A DNA stretch of 64,000 nt from Paenibacillus tianmuensis (GTDB lineage: Bacteria; Bacillota; Bacilli; Paenibacillales; NBRC-103111): NCBI RefSeq assembly GCF_900100345.1, contig NZ_FMTT01000029.1, positions 2,366 to 66,365 on the forward strand. The letters are read 5' to 3'. This document shows, piece after piece, positions 1-7,974 of the stretch. The translations under genes and the position numbers were made by a program. The notes beneath the pieces are model-generated. The model saw only the letters and a program-made list of their open reading frames with translations. It did no database searches and was not told the DNA's origin. How positions within the stretch are numbered: the stretch's first letter is position 1; every line of letters begins with the position of its first letter.

Positions 1-520
1 GTATAGCTTAACCCTTGGCGATGCATCATTTTCGAGACGCCACGAAGTGAATACGTATAGCCAAATTCACGTTTAATAAAGGCTGCAATGATTTCTAATG
101 TCCAATTATGACGGGCCGAAAAACCCACCTCATGAGGAACCGAATTTACAATGGTCTGCTTCAGTTTTTCCTGCTGCTCTTTCGTTAAGCGAACCGGCGC
201 TCCTGGTGAATGATTCATTTTCAGAGCGGATAGACCACCTGTTTCATAATCCCGAATATAACCTTTTACAGTTTTGACACTTCAGTCTAGAACAGGTGCA
301 ATCGCTTCTGCCGGAGTACCCTGTAAATGTAAATACAGCGCCTGATAGCGCTCGAACATGCGACGATCCTTTGCTTTTTTCATCGCTTGTTTTACTTCTT
401 CAAGTTTTGATGTGTTTCCATATTCATTCCCTGCCTGTCTGTTCATGTTTCATTACTTATTCGACAAGCAGGTACGATTTTCCTTACCATAGTTACCCAA
501 TCTTTCGTTCAACTTATATA
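1..520 (-). mobile_element. Decayed, partial IS630-family insertion sequence (copy 1)
   Basis: This is the 5' half of an IS630-type transposase gene read on the minus strand, cut by the window edge. It aligns closely with the copy at 15780-16948 and ends at 506-520 in the same terminal inverted repeat (GTTCAACTTATATA). The N-terminal HTH region stays in frame through the point where copy 2 is shifted. However, an in-frame TGA (minus strand, 284-282) replaces an Arg codon in the motif that reads NRSVQTVKG in copy 2. The copy is therefore probably inactive. It abuts a Tn7-like end site (528 onward) and seems to have removed the extreme terminus of that end. Confidence 0.85.
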
Positions 521-527
521 GACTCGG

Positions 528-567
528 AAAATAAAGTTGTAGACTGTGAAAATAAAGTTGCTTCTTA
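528..567 (+). repeat. Tn7-like transposon end: two TnsB-type binding sites
   Basis: Two adjacent plus-oriented copies of a site resembling AAAATAAAGTTGTAGACTG lie at 528-546 and 549-567, 21 bases apart. The core (AATAAAGT, about 4 bases, then ACTG) matches the Tn7 TnsB-binding site as I remember it (GACAATAAAGTCTTAAACTG). Inverted copies occur at 6475-6625. The expected terminal TGT is missing because IS630 copy 1 ends at 520. The sites are seen directly; the assignment to a Tn7-like element is inference. Confidence 0.55.
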
Positions 568-613
568 TCGGTCATTAACACTATCGATATCAAATGAACG
601 AATACGAGCTTAA

Positions 614-775
614 TTATTTAATGTCTTTAATTCTTGCAGCATGGTACATAAGCCGAAGGGGATATCTTGGTAGGATAAGGGCAACTAGGAGTAATCCAAG
701 CACCCCGATGAATGCAAATGTCATCGTCATCCCAGCACTTCCGATCGCAGAAGCGAATGACAAATTGGAACACAT
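614..775 (-). pseudogene. C-terminal fragment of an MFS transporter
   Basis: A 53-codon frame on the minus strand contains a glycine-rich last transmembrane helix (FIGVLGLLLVALILPR) and a short basic tail. This is how MFS drug exporters typically end. It lies just downstream of, and in frame with, the stop codon of the complete MFS gene at 788-1987. That gene already has a full set of helices, so this is a leftover of a different transporter. There is no ribosome-binding site. Probably a remnant of recombination between related transporter genes. Confidence 0.4.
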
Positions 776-787
776 GGTGACCCCATC

Positions 788-1987
788 TTAATGCTCTTGC
801 TTTAATCTCGCCGCTACAAAACAGGCTCCGACAATTGAAGCAGCGATGAGAACGACCGTAAATAACGTTGCTCCAAAGGCTAAGCTTGTGCTGTCAATGA
901 GGAAGCCTGTACCTACGGGGAGTAAAGCGGCCGGAATGTACCCGCCTAAATTAAGGACAGCATTGGCTTCCGCTCTCCGAAATTCGGGCACATGCAGCGA
1001 GATAAGCGTAAGTCCTCCCAATTGACCCAAACCTTGTCCCATCCCAGCGAATACAGCAGCTATCACAAGGAGGGATGCAACCGATAAGTTAACGGCGGCA
1101 GCCATACTGACCATGGATAGGAGGACAGCCAAACTACCTAAGAATAATATTTGGCGGATAGCTAGCTTTTTGACGCCGAATTGAACCCCAGTTGCGGCAA
1201 GGAACATTGCGCAAGCAGTTCCCCCGGCAACTAGCGGACTCGTGACATGAATCAGTTTGGACAAGAGCGAGGGGCCTAGTGACAAGACAAAAGAAGTCGA
1301 AGTAATGCCCGGCGCGAATACGGCGATTCCAAGAGCGAGATGGGTTCGATTCGGAGTATCGACACCTGGCAGGCGCAGTCTCCATTTGCTAGAGGGATCT
1401 TCTAGCCGTTCTCGATTTTGATGCCTCGGAAGTGAGCTTGCCACGATAAAAGCGGTAACCAAGATGATGAACTCCATGATAAAAATAGGAACGGCAGGCT
1501 TGGCCAATTCTTGTGCCATAATGCCTGCAAGCAGTGGGCCGAGTCCGGCGCCAAGTACCATAGCAACTGATGCTGCTAGAGAAGACAGGTACTTCTTGGA
1601 AGGCCCACCGGCATCCACTACCGAAGCCATACCCGCCGTCACGATTACCCCGACGGCAACGCCAGAGAGCAACCGAGCTATGACAAGCATAATAACCGAA
1701 GAAGCCGAAGCGAACATGACACACGCTACCAAAGCAGCCGATAAACCGGGGAACAATACCGGTTTACGCCCGAAGCGGTCAGAGAGCTGGCCGGCTACTA
1801 ATAACGTCGCAAGAAGTCCTATAATATAGGCAGCGAAAATGAGGGTTAACGTACCGTTCGTAAATCCCATTTGTCCTTGCCATTGAATATAGAGCGGCGT
1901 TGCCGAATTGGACAATATGAATACGGCGGTAACCATCCAAGCGGTAATCCATATGCGTTTGGTTCCAGATCGAGCATGATCACTCAT
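788..1987 (-). CDS. MFS drug-efflux-type transporter
   Basis: A 399-residue major facilitator superfamily protein with about 12 hydrophobic helices. It has the loop 2-3 signature of drug/H+ antiporters (GQLSDRFGRKPVL, about residues 68-80) and an N-terminus typical of exporters (SNSATPLYIQWQGQMG). I chose the ATG at 1987 because GAGAGGGG lies 8 bases upstream; an upstream frame extension has no such site. It is divergent from the LysR gene at 2093, with a palindromic operator between them, so that regulator probably controls it. The substrate cannot be told from sequence. Confidence 0.8.
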   Translation of the reverse strand: MSDHARSGTKRIWITAWMVTAVFILSNSATPLYIQWQGQMGFTNGTLTLIFAAYIIGLLATLLVAGQLSDRFGRKPVLFPGLSAALVACVMFASASSVIMLVIARLLSGVAVGVIVTAGMASVVDAGGPSKKYLSSLAASVAMVLGAGLGPLLAGIMAQELAKPAVPIFIMEFIILVTAFIVASSLPRHQNRERLEDPSSKWRLRLPGVDTPNRTHLALGIAVFAPGITSTSFVLSLGPSLLSKLIHVTSPLVAGGTACAMFLAATGVQFGVKKLAIRQILFLGSLAVLLSMVSMAAAVNLSVASLLVIAAVFAGMGQGLGQLGGLTLISLHVPEFRRAEANAVLNLGGYIPAALLPVGTGFLIDSTSLAFGATLFTVVLIAASIVGACFVAARLKQEH

Positions 1988-2073
1988 CTTGATTATCCCC
2001 TCTCGAAGTATTATTGCTTTATATCGTAGCAATGAATAGGTTATAATTGAAATACACATTATTGATAAGGGGT

Positions 2074-2089
2074 ATAACCATTTGGTTAT
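2074..2089. promoter_or_regulatory. LysR-type operator palindrome
   Basis: A perfect 16-base palindrome, ATAACCATTTGGTTAT, lies between the divergent MFS (788-1987) and LysR (2093-2980) genes and fits the T-N11-A rule of LysR boxes. It ends four bases before the LysR start, a position suited to autorepression plus control of the divergent gene. Confidence 0.6.
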
Positions 2090-2092
2090 GGG

Positions 2093-2980
2093 ATGGACAT
2101 GAACATAAATTTAAACAATCTAAACGTGTTTCTGGTGGTCGCTGACAAATTAAACGTAACCGATGCTTCTAAAACCCTATTCATCTCTCAACCAGCAGTC
2201 AGTAAATCCGTTAAAAATCTTGAAAAAGATCTGAACGTGAAATTATTCATTAGAGATAAGCACAAAGGTCTGATTCTAACGGATATCGGTAGAGAAATCC
2301 GAAATTTGGCTATACAAATGAAAAGCCTTGAAACGAGAATCTTCCAACTGGTAAGCGACGAACACATGCTCTTGTCAGGAAAAATAAAATTGGCTTCTTT
2401 CCCCGCAGCTTCGGCGAAATTATTACCCAAAGCCATTTCCTCATTCAGGTCTCATCATCCACAAGTTGCCTTTGAACTGGATGAAGGGGTCTCCAATCAG
2501 ATTAAAGACTGGGTAAGAGAGAGGAAAGTCGAATTCGGCATCGTTACTTCACCGTTCGATGGCTTCGAGTATCATCACTTAATTTCCGACTATATGGTTG
2601 CCGTCCTTCCCGAGAGTCATAAGTTAATCCACGATCGTATCGTTCCTATCGAGAACTATCAAAGTGATCTTATCTATTGCAAAGGCGGACATGAAGACGC
2701 AATCGCTAAGGTCCTGCATGAGAACAAGATTACCTATAGCGAGAATTTGACCGTCCAAACTACCGAAACGTTAGTCAACATGGTAAACAACCATTTGGGA
2801 ATCGGGATTATCTCGAAGTTCACGCTCTCTTCAGTCAATCATCAGCTGATCGTCAAGGAGATTGAACCTAAAATTACTCGGAACATCGGACTTATTGCCC
2901 TCTCTATGGAAGATGTCACCCCAGCGGCCAAAGAATTCATTCGAATTATGAGGGAGCAAGCGAAAATGGACAACCAGTGA
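2093..2980 (+). CDS. LysR-family transcriptional regulator
   Basis: A 295-residue LysR-type regulator. The N-terminal winged HTH has the family pattern (NLNVFLVVADKLNVTDASKT, then SQPAVSKSVKNLE, residues about 7-45). It is followed by a periplasmic-binding-protein-like effector domain. The start may be the ATG at 2093 or the one at 2099, which has GGGATGG just before it. It is divergent from an MFS exporter and overlaps its own probable operator, so it is likely a local regulator of that exporter. The effector is unknown. Confidence 0.85.
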   Translation: MDMNINLNNLNVFLVVADKLNVTDASKTLFISQPAVSKSVKNLEKDLNVKLFIRDKHKGLILTDIGREIRNLAIQMKSLETRIFQLVSDEHMLLSGKIKLASFPAASAKLLPKAISSFRSHHPQVAFELDEGVSNQIKDWVRERKVEFGIVTSPFDGFEYHHLISDYMVAVLPESHKLIHDRIVPIENYQSDLIYCKGGHEDAIAKVLHENKITYSENLTVQTTETLVNMVNNHLGIGIISKFTLSSVNHQLIVKEIEPKITRNIGLIALSMEDVTPAAKEFIRIMREQAKMDNQ

Positions 2981-3035
2981 AGGGGAAGCTCCTCGGCCTG
3001 TAGGCCTTTGATACCTAGAATACATGGGGGTTATT

Positions 3036-3421
3036 ATGATGGCTGAAGAAAAAAAGAAGAAACCGTGTCCCAACACACATGCTTGTCCTGTTGCTAGTAC
3101 CGTGAACGTAATAGGGGGAAATGGAAGGGGATTATTCTATATTACTTAACTTCTGGAACCAAGCGGTTTAATGAGTTGCGGACATTGATGCCAAACACTA
3201 CACAACGTATATTAACGTTGCAGCTTCGTGAATTAGAGCAAGATGGGATTGTAAATCGTGAAATATATCAAGTAATTCCTCCAAAAGTGGAATACTCCCT
3301 TACGGAGTTCGGAGAGACCTTAAAATCTATTGTTTTCCTTATGCGAGATTGGGGAGAAAGATATGATCAGAATGTTCGTAGTAACAGAAGCCTAAAGGAA
3401 AAAGACGGATTGAAAATATAG
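3036..3421 (+). pseudogene. HxlR-family regulator, frameshifted
   Basis: Two overlapping frames together give a full HxlR/DUF24 winged-helix protein. The first part, from ATG 3036 or 3039 with GGGGG upstream, reads [20 protein letters not shown] then VNVIGGK. The second part (from about 3122) reads [11 protein letters not shown], then [19 protein letters not shown], then [12 protein letters not shown]. One A appears to be missing in the run at about 3114-3121, inside the invariant GGKWK motif. This is either a true frameshift or a sequencing error. The Cys pair near the N-terminus resembles redox-sensing HxlR proteins (YodB/HypR type). Confidence 0.75.
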
Positions 3422-3463
3422 ATTACTTCCTATATTGAATCTTATGACAACAAACAGCCTTAC

Positions 3464-3490
3464 AAGGGCTGCCGAGTGGTAGCCCTTTGT
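3464..3490 (+). terminator. Probable terminator after the HxlR gene
   Basis: A ten-base stem (AAGGGCTGCC with GGTAGCCCTT, one G-U pair) is followed by a short T-rich stretch 40 bases past the HxlR stop. Confidence 0.45.
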
Positions 3491-3566
3491 TCAGCTAACG
3501 GCAGTAATGTTCAATTACGTTGGAAAGATCTAAGGCTTAGAAATATATGGCTGTAAAAATAGTGCT

Positions 3567-3598
3567 AGGAATCCGGTTCGATACCGGATTCCTTTTTG
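3567..3598 (+). terminator. Rho-independent terminator
   Basis: A perfect ten-base stem (AGGAATCCGG with CCGGATTCCT), a 7-base loop and then TTTTT on the plus strand. It lies between the HxlR gene and the convergent AsnC gene (stop at 3609). Confidence 0.7.
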
Positions 3599-3608
3599 TC
3601 ATGTTTAT

Positions 3609-4067
3609 CTAACTCAGCATGTTTAAGTTTCCTTCTTCAAGCGAAGGTATGAGAAATTTATGATCGATAGGCGATGACATTACGATTAGAATCGTGTAGG
3701 TTCCGTATTTATCACATTGATTTCCGAACTCCTCGAGGGCTCGTGTGGAGTCGGTTATTACTTTCAATAAGTAGTTGTGTTCTCCACTTATTCGGTAACA
3801 TTCGACGACATCGGGAGTTGAGCGGCAGAAATCAAGGAATGCGTTACAATCCCTTGAATGAAACAACATGTAGGCAGCAGCATGTTTTCCAATTTTATCA
3901 GGGGAAATTATGGTGCGATACTCGCTGATGATCCCTTTTTCCTCCATACGCCTAACTCTTTCCGTAACTGCGGGTTGTGATAAACCAATATATTTTCCTA
4001 GTTCCGTCATAGAAATTCTCGCTTGGTTTTGAAGGTGAAAAAGGATTTGCTGATCAACGTGGTCCAT
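3609..4067 (-). CDS. Lrp/AsnC-family transcriptional regulator
   Basis: A 152-residue Lrp/AsnC protein. The N-terminal HTH is recognisable (DHVDQQILFHLQNQARISMT, then ELGKYIGLSQPAVTERVRRM, residues about 2-43). It is followed by a RAM ligand-binding domain (CYRISGEHNYLLKVITDS, about 90-107). It is divergent from the MFS gene at 4301 across a 230-base AT-rich gap, so it probably regulates that exporter. AsnC regulators next to exporters often sense amino acids, but nothing here fixes the ligand. Confidence 0.85.
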   Translation of the reverse strand: MDHVDQQILFHLQNQARISMTELGKYIGLSQPAVTERVRRMEEKGIISEYRTIISPDKIGKHAAAYMLFHSRDCNAFLDFCRSTPDVVECYRISGEHNYLLKVITDSTRALEEFGNQCDKYGTYTILIVMSSPIDHKFLIPSLEEGNLNMLS

Positions 4068-4300
4068 TGAAATCGACTCCTTTAAATTTAAGGTATTTCC
4101 TATAAACTAACTTGTAATTAATCGTTATATGGTTAATTTAACTTGGTTCCCTTATGTAATCAAGATAACTTATTTTATATAATAAACTTACAATAGTAAA
4201 GTGTTTGATGCTTTAACTATTCCGAAAGGATGAAGAATGTTTTAATCGCTTTGCAGTAGATCATATAAATAACAATTTATACAAGAGAGGTTCTTCTGAA

Positions 4301-5509
4301 ATGAGCCAAAACACAACTTCTGCCACACAGAGTGTCTCCAACACACCCTCTTCTGAACGTCTCCCATGGGCTGGATTACTCGCCCTAGCTATGACGGGGT
4401 TTATATGTATTCTTACAGAAACAATTCCGGCCGGATTGCTGATCCAGATTGGTGAGGGTCTTGGAGTCTCGGAGGCCCTTGCGGGTCAACTCGTCACCTT
4501 GTACGCCCTAGGCTCACTATTGGCCGCGATTCCCTTGACCACCGCGACGCGCGGGTGGCGGCGGCGACCACTGCTGCTCATGTGTATCCTTGGTTTTCTC
4601 GTATTCAACACCTTCACTACATTTTCTTCCAACTATATATTGACGCTGGTAGCTCGATTCTTCGCGGGCGTATCCGCTGGTGTCTTATGGGGTATGTTAG
4701 CAAGCTATGCCCGCCGGATGGTGCCGGAATCACTTAAGGGACGAGCTATGGCGGTGGCGATGGTCGGGACGCCTCTCGCCCTGGCGCTCGGTGTCCCTGC
4801 TGGAACACTACTCGGTGACCTTGTAGGCTGGCGCTCTGTCTTTGGAATCATGTCGTTGTTGGCTCTAATGCTGGTTGCCTGGGTGCTTTGGAAGCTGCCC
4901 GACTATCCAGGAGAGGCCGCAGACAAACGGCTCCCTCTCCGAAAAGTCTTCCTCACTCCGGGGGTACGGCCGATACTATTTGTCGTTCTGGCTTGGGTGC
5001 TGGCACATAACATCCTGTATACCTATATTGCACCGTACCTTGCCCAAGCGGGGCTTACCCAGCACGTTGACTTGGTCCTTCTTATTTTCGGCATTACAGC
5101 GCTTATTGGCATCTGGGTCATCGGTGTTTTAATCGATCGCAAACTACGGCCATTGGTTCTGATCAGCCTCACTGCTTTCGCCTTGGCGTCAGTCGCACTA
5201 GGCATAAGTAGCAATCAGCCCATCGTGATCTATCTAGTGGTTGCTGTGTGGGGGTTGACGTTCGGCGGAGCGGCGACTTTGCTACAGACAGCAGTTGCTG
5301 AAGCCGGCGGTGAAAGTGCAGATGTGGCTCAGTCGATGCTGGTGACGGCATGGAATCTGGCCATCGGCGGCGGCGGTGTGATAGGCGGTATTCTGATCGA
5401 AACACTTGGTGTCGGCTCCTTCCCGTGGGCATTGTTTATTCTACTGATCCTTGCGCTGCTAGTAGCGTGGCGCGCTAAAGAGCACGGATTTCCTTCAAAA
5501 AGGCGCTGA
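4301..5509 (+). CDS. MFS transporter, AraJ/purine-efflux type
   Basis: A 402-residue MFS protein of the arabinose-efflux-permease group (AraJ/NepI/YdhP-like). After a short hydrophilic N-terminus it has the family's TETIPAGLL segment in helix 1, then YALGSLLAAIPLT, and AGVSAGVLWGM in helix 4. There are about 12 helices. The ATG at 4301 is preceded by AGAGAGG. It is divergent from an AsnC-type regulator and followed by a strong terminator. Probably exports a small metabolite or drug. Its GC-rich codons contrast with the AT-rich flanks, suggesting separate ancestry. Confidence 0.8.
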   Translation: MSQNTTSATQSVSNTPSSERLPWAGLLALAMTGFICILTETIPAGLLIQIGEGLGVSEALAGQLVTLYALGSLLAAIPLTTATRGWRRRPLLLMCILGFLVFNTFTTFSSNYILTLVARFFAGVSAGVLWGMLASYARRMVPESLKGRAMAVAMVGTPLALALGVPAGTLLGDLVGWRSVFGIMSLLALMLVAWVLWKLPDYPGEAADKRLPLRKVFLTPGVRPILFVVLAWVLAHNILYTYIAPYLAQAGLTQHVDLVLLIFGITALIGIWVIGVLIDRKLRPLVLISLTAFALASVALGISSNQPIVIYLVVAVWGLTFGGAATLLQTAVAEAGGESADVAQSMLVTAWNLAIGGGGVIGGILIETLGVGSFPWALFILLILALLVAWRAKEHGFPSKRR

Positions 5510-5611
5510 GACATACAAACTTGCATTGTCAAAAAAATTAGAGTCTCTGTTGATACATTGTACGTCAAAAAGGTGAGATGATTAAGCTAACGGGTCACGA
5601 TAGTTAATCAT

Positions 5612-5662
5612 AAAGGGTTCCACATATTAGTCATGCATAATATGTAGAACCCTTTATTTTAT
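5612..5662 (+). terminator. Terminator of the MFS gene
   Basis: An 18-base stem (AAAGGGTTCCACATATTA with its near-perfect complement at 5638-5655) is followed by a T-rich run, about 100 bases past the MFS stop. Confidence 0.8.
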
Positions 5663-5693
5663 TTGACTTTCTTAAGTTTAGGTCTTGATAAAC

Positions 5694-5716
5694 TGTAAAA
5701 ATAAAGTATTAGACTG
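5694..5716 (+). repeat. Isolated Tn7-like end site beginning with TGT
   Basis: TGT followed directly by AAAAATAAAGTATTAGACTG, in the same orientation as the sites at 528-567 and inverted to those at 6475-6625. With the 6625 end it would bound a roughly 930-base unit carrying only the 192-codon gene. The five bases outside the two ends differ (TAAAC, TTTAT), so a simple target duplication is not visible. The rest of 5510-5826 holds only the MFS terminator and an AT-rich leader. Confidence 0.45.
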
Positions 5717-5826
5717 AATCAGTCATTAACGGGCAGGATAACCCCAATACGTGGTAGTATTTATATTGAAGTATACGTTGTAATTAGCAGCCCTAATATA
5801 AGTGGCAGTCGGCCTGAGGTGAACGA

Positions 5827-6405
5827 ATGAATTTTAGATGTGAGTGTGGACAAAGAATACACGATACGACTGATTATTTATCCTATAAGGGATATTTAAT
5901 GTCGGACCAAGATCAGTTTGATCTCCTGGACAAGATTGACGATGCTATTGAGAAATCGGGACCGTCATCTACAGATAAAGAAGAAGCTGCAATGAGAATC
6001 CGATCATTAATAAGCACACTTTTTAAAACGGTTTATCAGTGTTCCAATTGCGGTAATTTCTTCATTGATAATAATCATCCTAGTCTAGAAATGTTCAGGG
6101 GAGCTAATCAAGTTAATAAAAACTTATTGGTGTCAGCTTTAGGGGACAAGTGGAGAGGTTTTATATATGCGGAGTGGAAAGATAAAATTCCCGATTGGCA
6201 AACGTCCAATGGAACCCTATTTAACGAAACGAATTCAAGCTCTCTAACCGGGCAATTGGACGGAAATGGAAAATATAGTGATTGGGAAACCTTGGAGCAG
6301 GATTATTATCAGTTATTTAATGAACTGAAGAATAAGAATGTCATAAGGTATAGCCAATTAAAAAAGAACTATACAGTCATTCATTCATGGAGCTTACAAA
6401 AATAA
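5827..6405 (+). CDS. Hypothetical protein with a putative four-Cys zinc site
   Basis: A 192-residue protein that I do not recognise. Two Cys pairs, CECG near residue 5 and CSNCG near residue 73, could make one zinc ribbon split by a helical, charged insert (about residues 20-65). The rest is hydrophilic, rich in Asn, Trp and Tyr, with no membrane segment or signal peptide. A GAGGTGA-like site precedes the ATG. It is the only gene between the Tn7-like sites at 5694 and 6625, so it is probably transposon cargo. No function is proposed. Confidence 0.6.
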   Translation: MNFRCECGQRIHDTTDYLSYKGYLMSDQDQFDLLDKIDDAIEKSGPSSTDKEEAAMRIRSLISTLFKTVYQCSNCGNFFIDNNHPSLEMFRGANQVNKNLLVSALGDKWRGFIYAEWKDKIPDWQTSNGTLFNETNSSSLTGQLDGNGKYSDWETLEQDYYQLFNELKNKNVIRYSQLKKNYTVIHSWSLQK

Positions 6406-6474
6406 CTCCTCCTTTCTGAGCGGTCTAAGAGCTTGGTCCACTAACGGGAAACGTTAGTTGAACCACAACAGCGG

Positions 6475-6625
6475 CAGTCTAAGACTTTATTTATCAGTCT
6501 TGGTCTCCCGCTGCTTTATATTAATTGTTCAGTCTAAAACTTATTTTTCAAAAGCTGACGATTCTTCAGTTCAAAAACCTCGCTAAATCAACAACTCTAG
6601 CCTAATACTTTATTTTCACCGAACA
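6475..6625 (-). repeat. Tn7-like transposon end: three spaced TnsB-type sites
   Basis: Three minus-oriented copies of the end site occur at 6475-6493, 6530-6549 and 6600-6616. On the minus strand they read ATAAATAAAGTCTTAGACTG, AAAAATAAGTTTTAGACTG and AAAATAAAGTATTAGGC. The outermost is preceded by TGTTCGGTG (minus strand, from 6625), so the element would start with the 5'-TGT of Tn7-like elements. Three separated sites at one end and closely packed sites at the other (528-567) is the Tn7 pattern. The end sites occupy most of the 6406-6688 gap. Confidence 0.55.
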
Positions 6626-6688
6626 TTTATTCGGTAGGTTATTCACATACCATGCTTCAGTGAAGATGCCTTGCGGACCAATGATTCG

Positions 6689-7960
6689 TCACTGGGAAAT
6701 TCTCTCTTCACGAGAACGCGATTGTCCATTTTTATTGGGTAACAACATACACTGTAGGAATACGCTAACAAAAGCAAGCACCGCAAAAAACGACCAAGAT
6801 AAGGAAATATTTCTTGTTAATAAGTATGCTACAATGAAGGGACCGATCGCGTTACTGATTCCATAGAGGAGTTGATAACTCGAAATGCTTTGCCCTCTTT
6901 TCTCAGCCGGACCAATTTCCCCCACAATCGTTGCAGACGCTGGATAAAAAAGTTGTTCTCCACAACTAAAGAGAAGAATTCCGACGAAAAGAAGTGGAAC
7001 AAAAAAGTTCAAGTGTACAGATCCTAAAAACGCACTTCCTAAGAAAATCATATAAGATAAGCCCAAAACAGCCGAACCGACGATCATTTTTTGCAAATCG
7101 CTCAAGCGATGTGTAAAAAACAACAGCGGAATCTGAAGGACCAGAACGGCAAGACTATTTACTGTAAATAACACACCAGAAATCCAACTAAGGTCTGGAC
7201 TTATCTCCTTTATAAAAGCTGGCACTGTGAATGCTAAAGCGACGTACATAAAGGTAATCGGAGCAACTGCTACCAAAAAACGCATTAAGTTTGAGTCGTA
7301 TGAAAAACGAATCGCCCAAACTTTTTTGGGAGCCTGTTCTTTTTTTATAATTGGTTGGTTGCGCAATGGAATTTTTGCAATCAACACGGCTGCAATAAGA
7401 AAACTGATTGCATCTATGAATACTAACGTCTCATAAGCAAATGGTGTATTGAATACTGCTATGACACCTGTACCTATGAGCATTCCTAAAGCATTCCCAA
7501 AATTTCGTAAACTGCGGGAACTCCCAAACCACATCGTTCTATTCTCGCTGGGGACAAGTTGTGAGATGAGCGATTGGTTCGCAACTGGCCATGCCCGCTG
7601 TCCCCAGGTAACAATGGTCGCTACGATCGTCACTCCCCAAATATTATGGAATATCAAAAATCCAAGAGTTCCGATTCCTCGTAATAAAAAACTTGCAAGA
7701 GCAGCAGGCTTTGTACCTAATCGATCCACGATCATACCGCAGACAGGAATAGCAAGAATTCCAGCCAGCCCACTGATCGATAGCATTTGACCCACTTGTT
7801 CCAACGAAAGACCACTCGTCTTTAGAAAAAAAAGAACAAGAAATGGCATGATTAACCCTGAGCCGAACGAATCTAGAAACAATGCCCCTAGAAGGGGCAC
7901 ACTCCAAGGTTGTGAATGAACTACTTTCTTTATTGTCGAATACTGAAACCAGGGACTCAA
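6689..7960 (-). CDS. MFS exporter of the SagB/short-peptide operon
   Basis: A 423-residue MFS protein with about 12 helices and the loop motif GMIVDRLGTKPAAL (about residues 75-88). It starts at TTG 7960 behind GGAGAGGAG, 14 bases after the stop of the SagB-like gene at 7975, so it is the last gene of the operon. Likely exports the peptide product or confers self-protection (inference from position). The C-terminal tail is charged (RSREER). Its TTG start matches the starts of the two peptide genes. Confidence 0.8.
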   Translation of the reverse strand: MSPWFQYSTIKKVVHSQPWSVPLLGALFLDSFGSGLIMPFLVLFFLKTSGLSLEQVGQMLSISGLAGILAIPVCGMIVDRLGTKPAALASFLLRGIGTLGFLIFHNIWGVTIVATIVTWGQRAWPVANQSLISQLVPSENRTMWFGSSRSLRNFGNALGMLIGTGVIAVFNTPFAYETLVFIDAISFLIAAVLIAKIPLRNQPIIKKEQAPKKVWAIRFSYDSNLMRFLVAVAPITFMYVALAFTVPAFIKEISPDLSWISGVLFTVNSLAVLVLQIPLLFFTHRLSDLQKMIVGSAVLGLSYMIFLGSAFLGSVHLNFFVPLLFVGILLFSCGEQLFYPASATIVGEIGPAEKRGQSISSYQLLYGISNAIGPFIVAYLLTRNISLSWSFFAVLAFVSVFLQCMLLPNKNGQSRSREERISQ

Positions 7961-7974
7961 TGTCGTCTCCTCTC

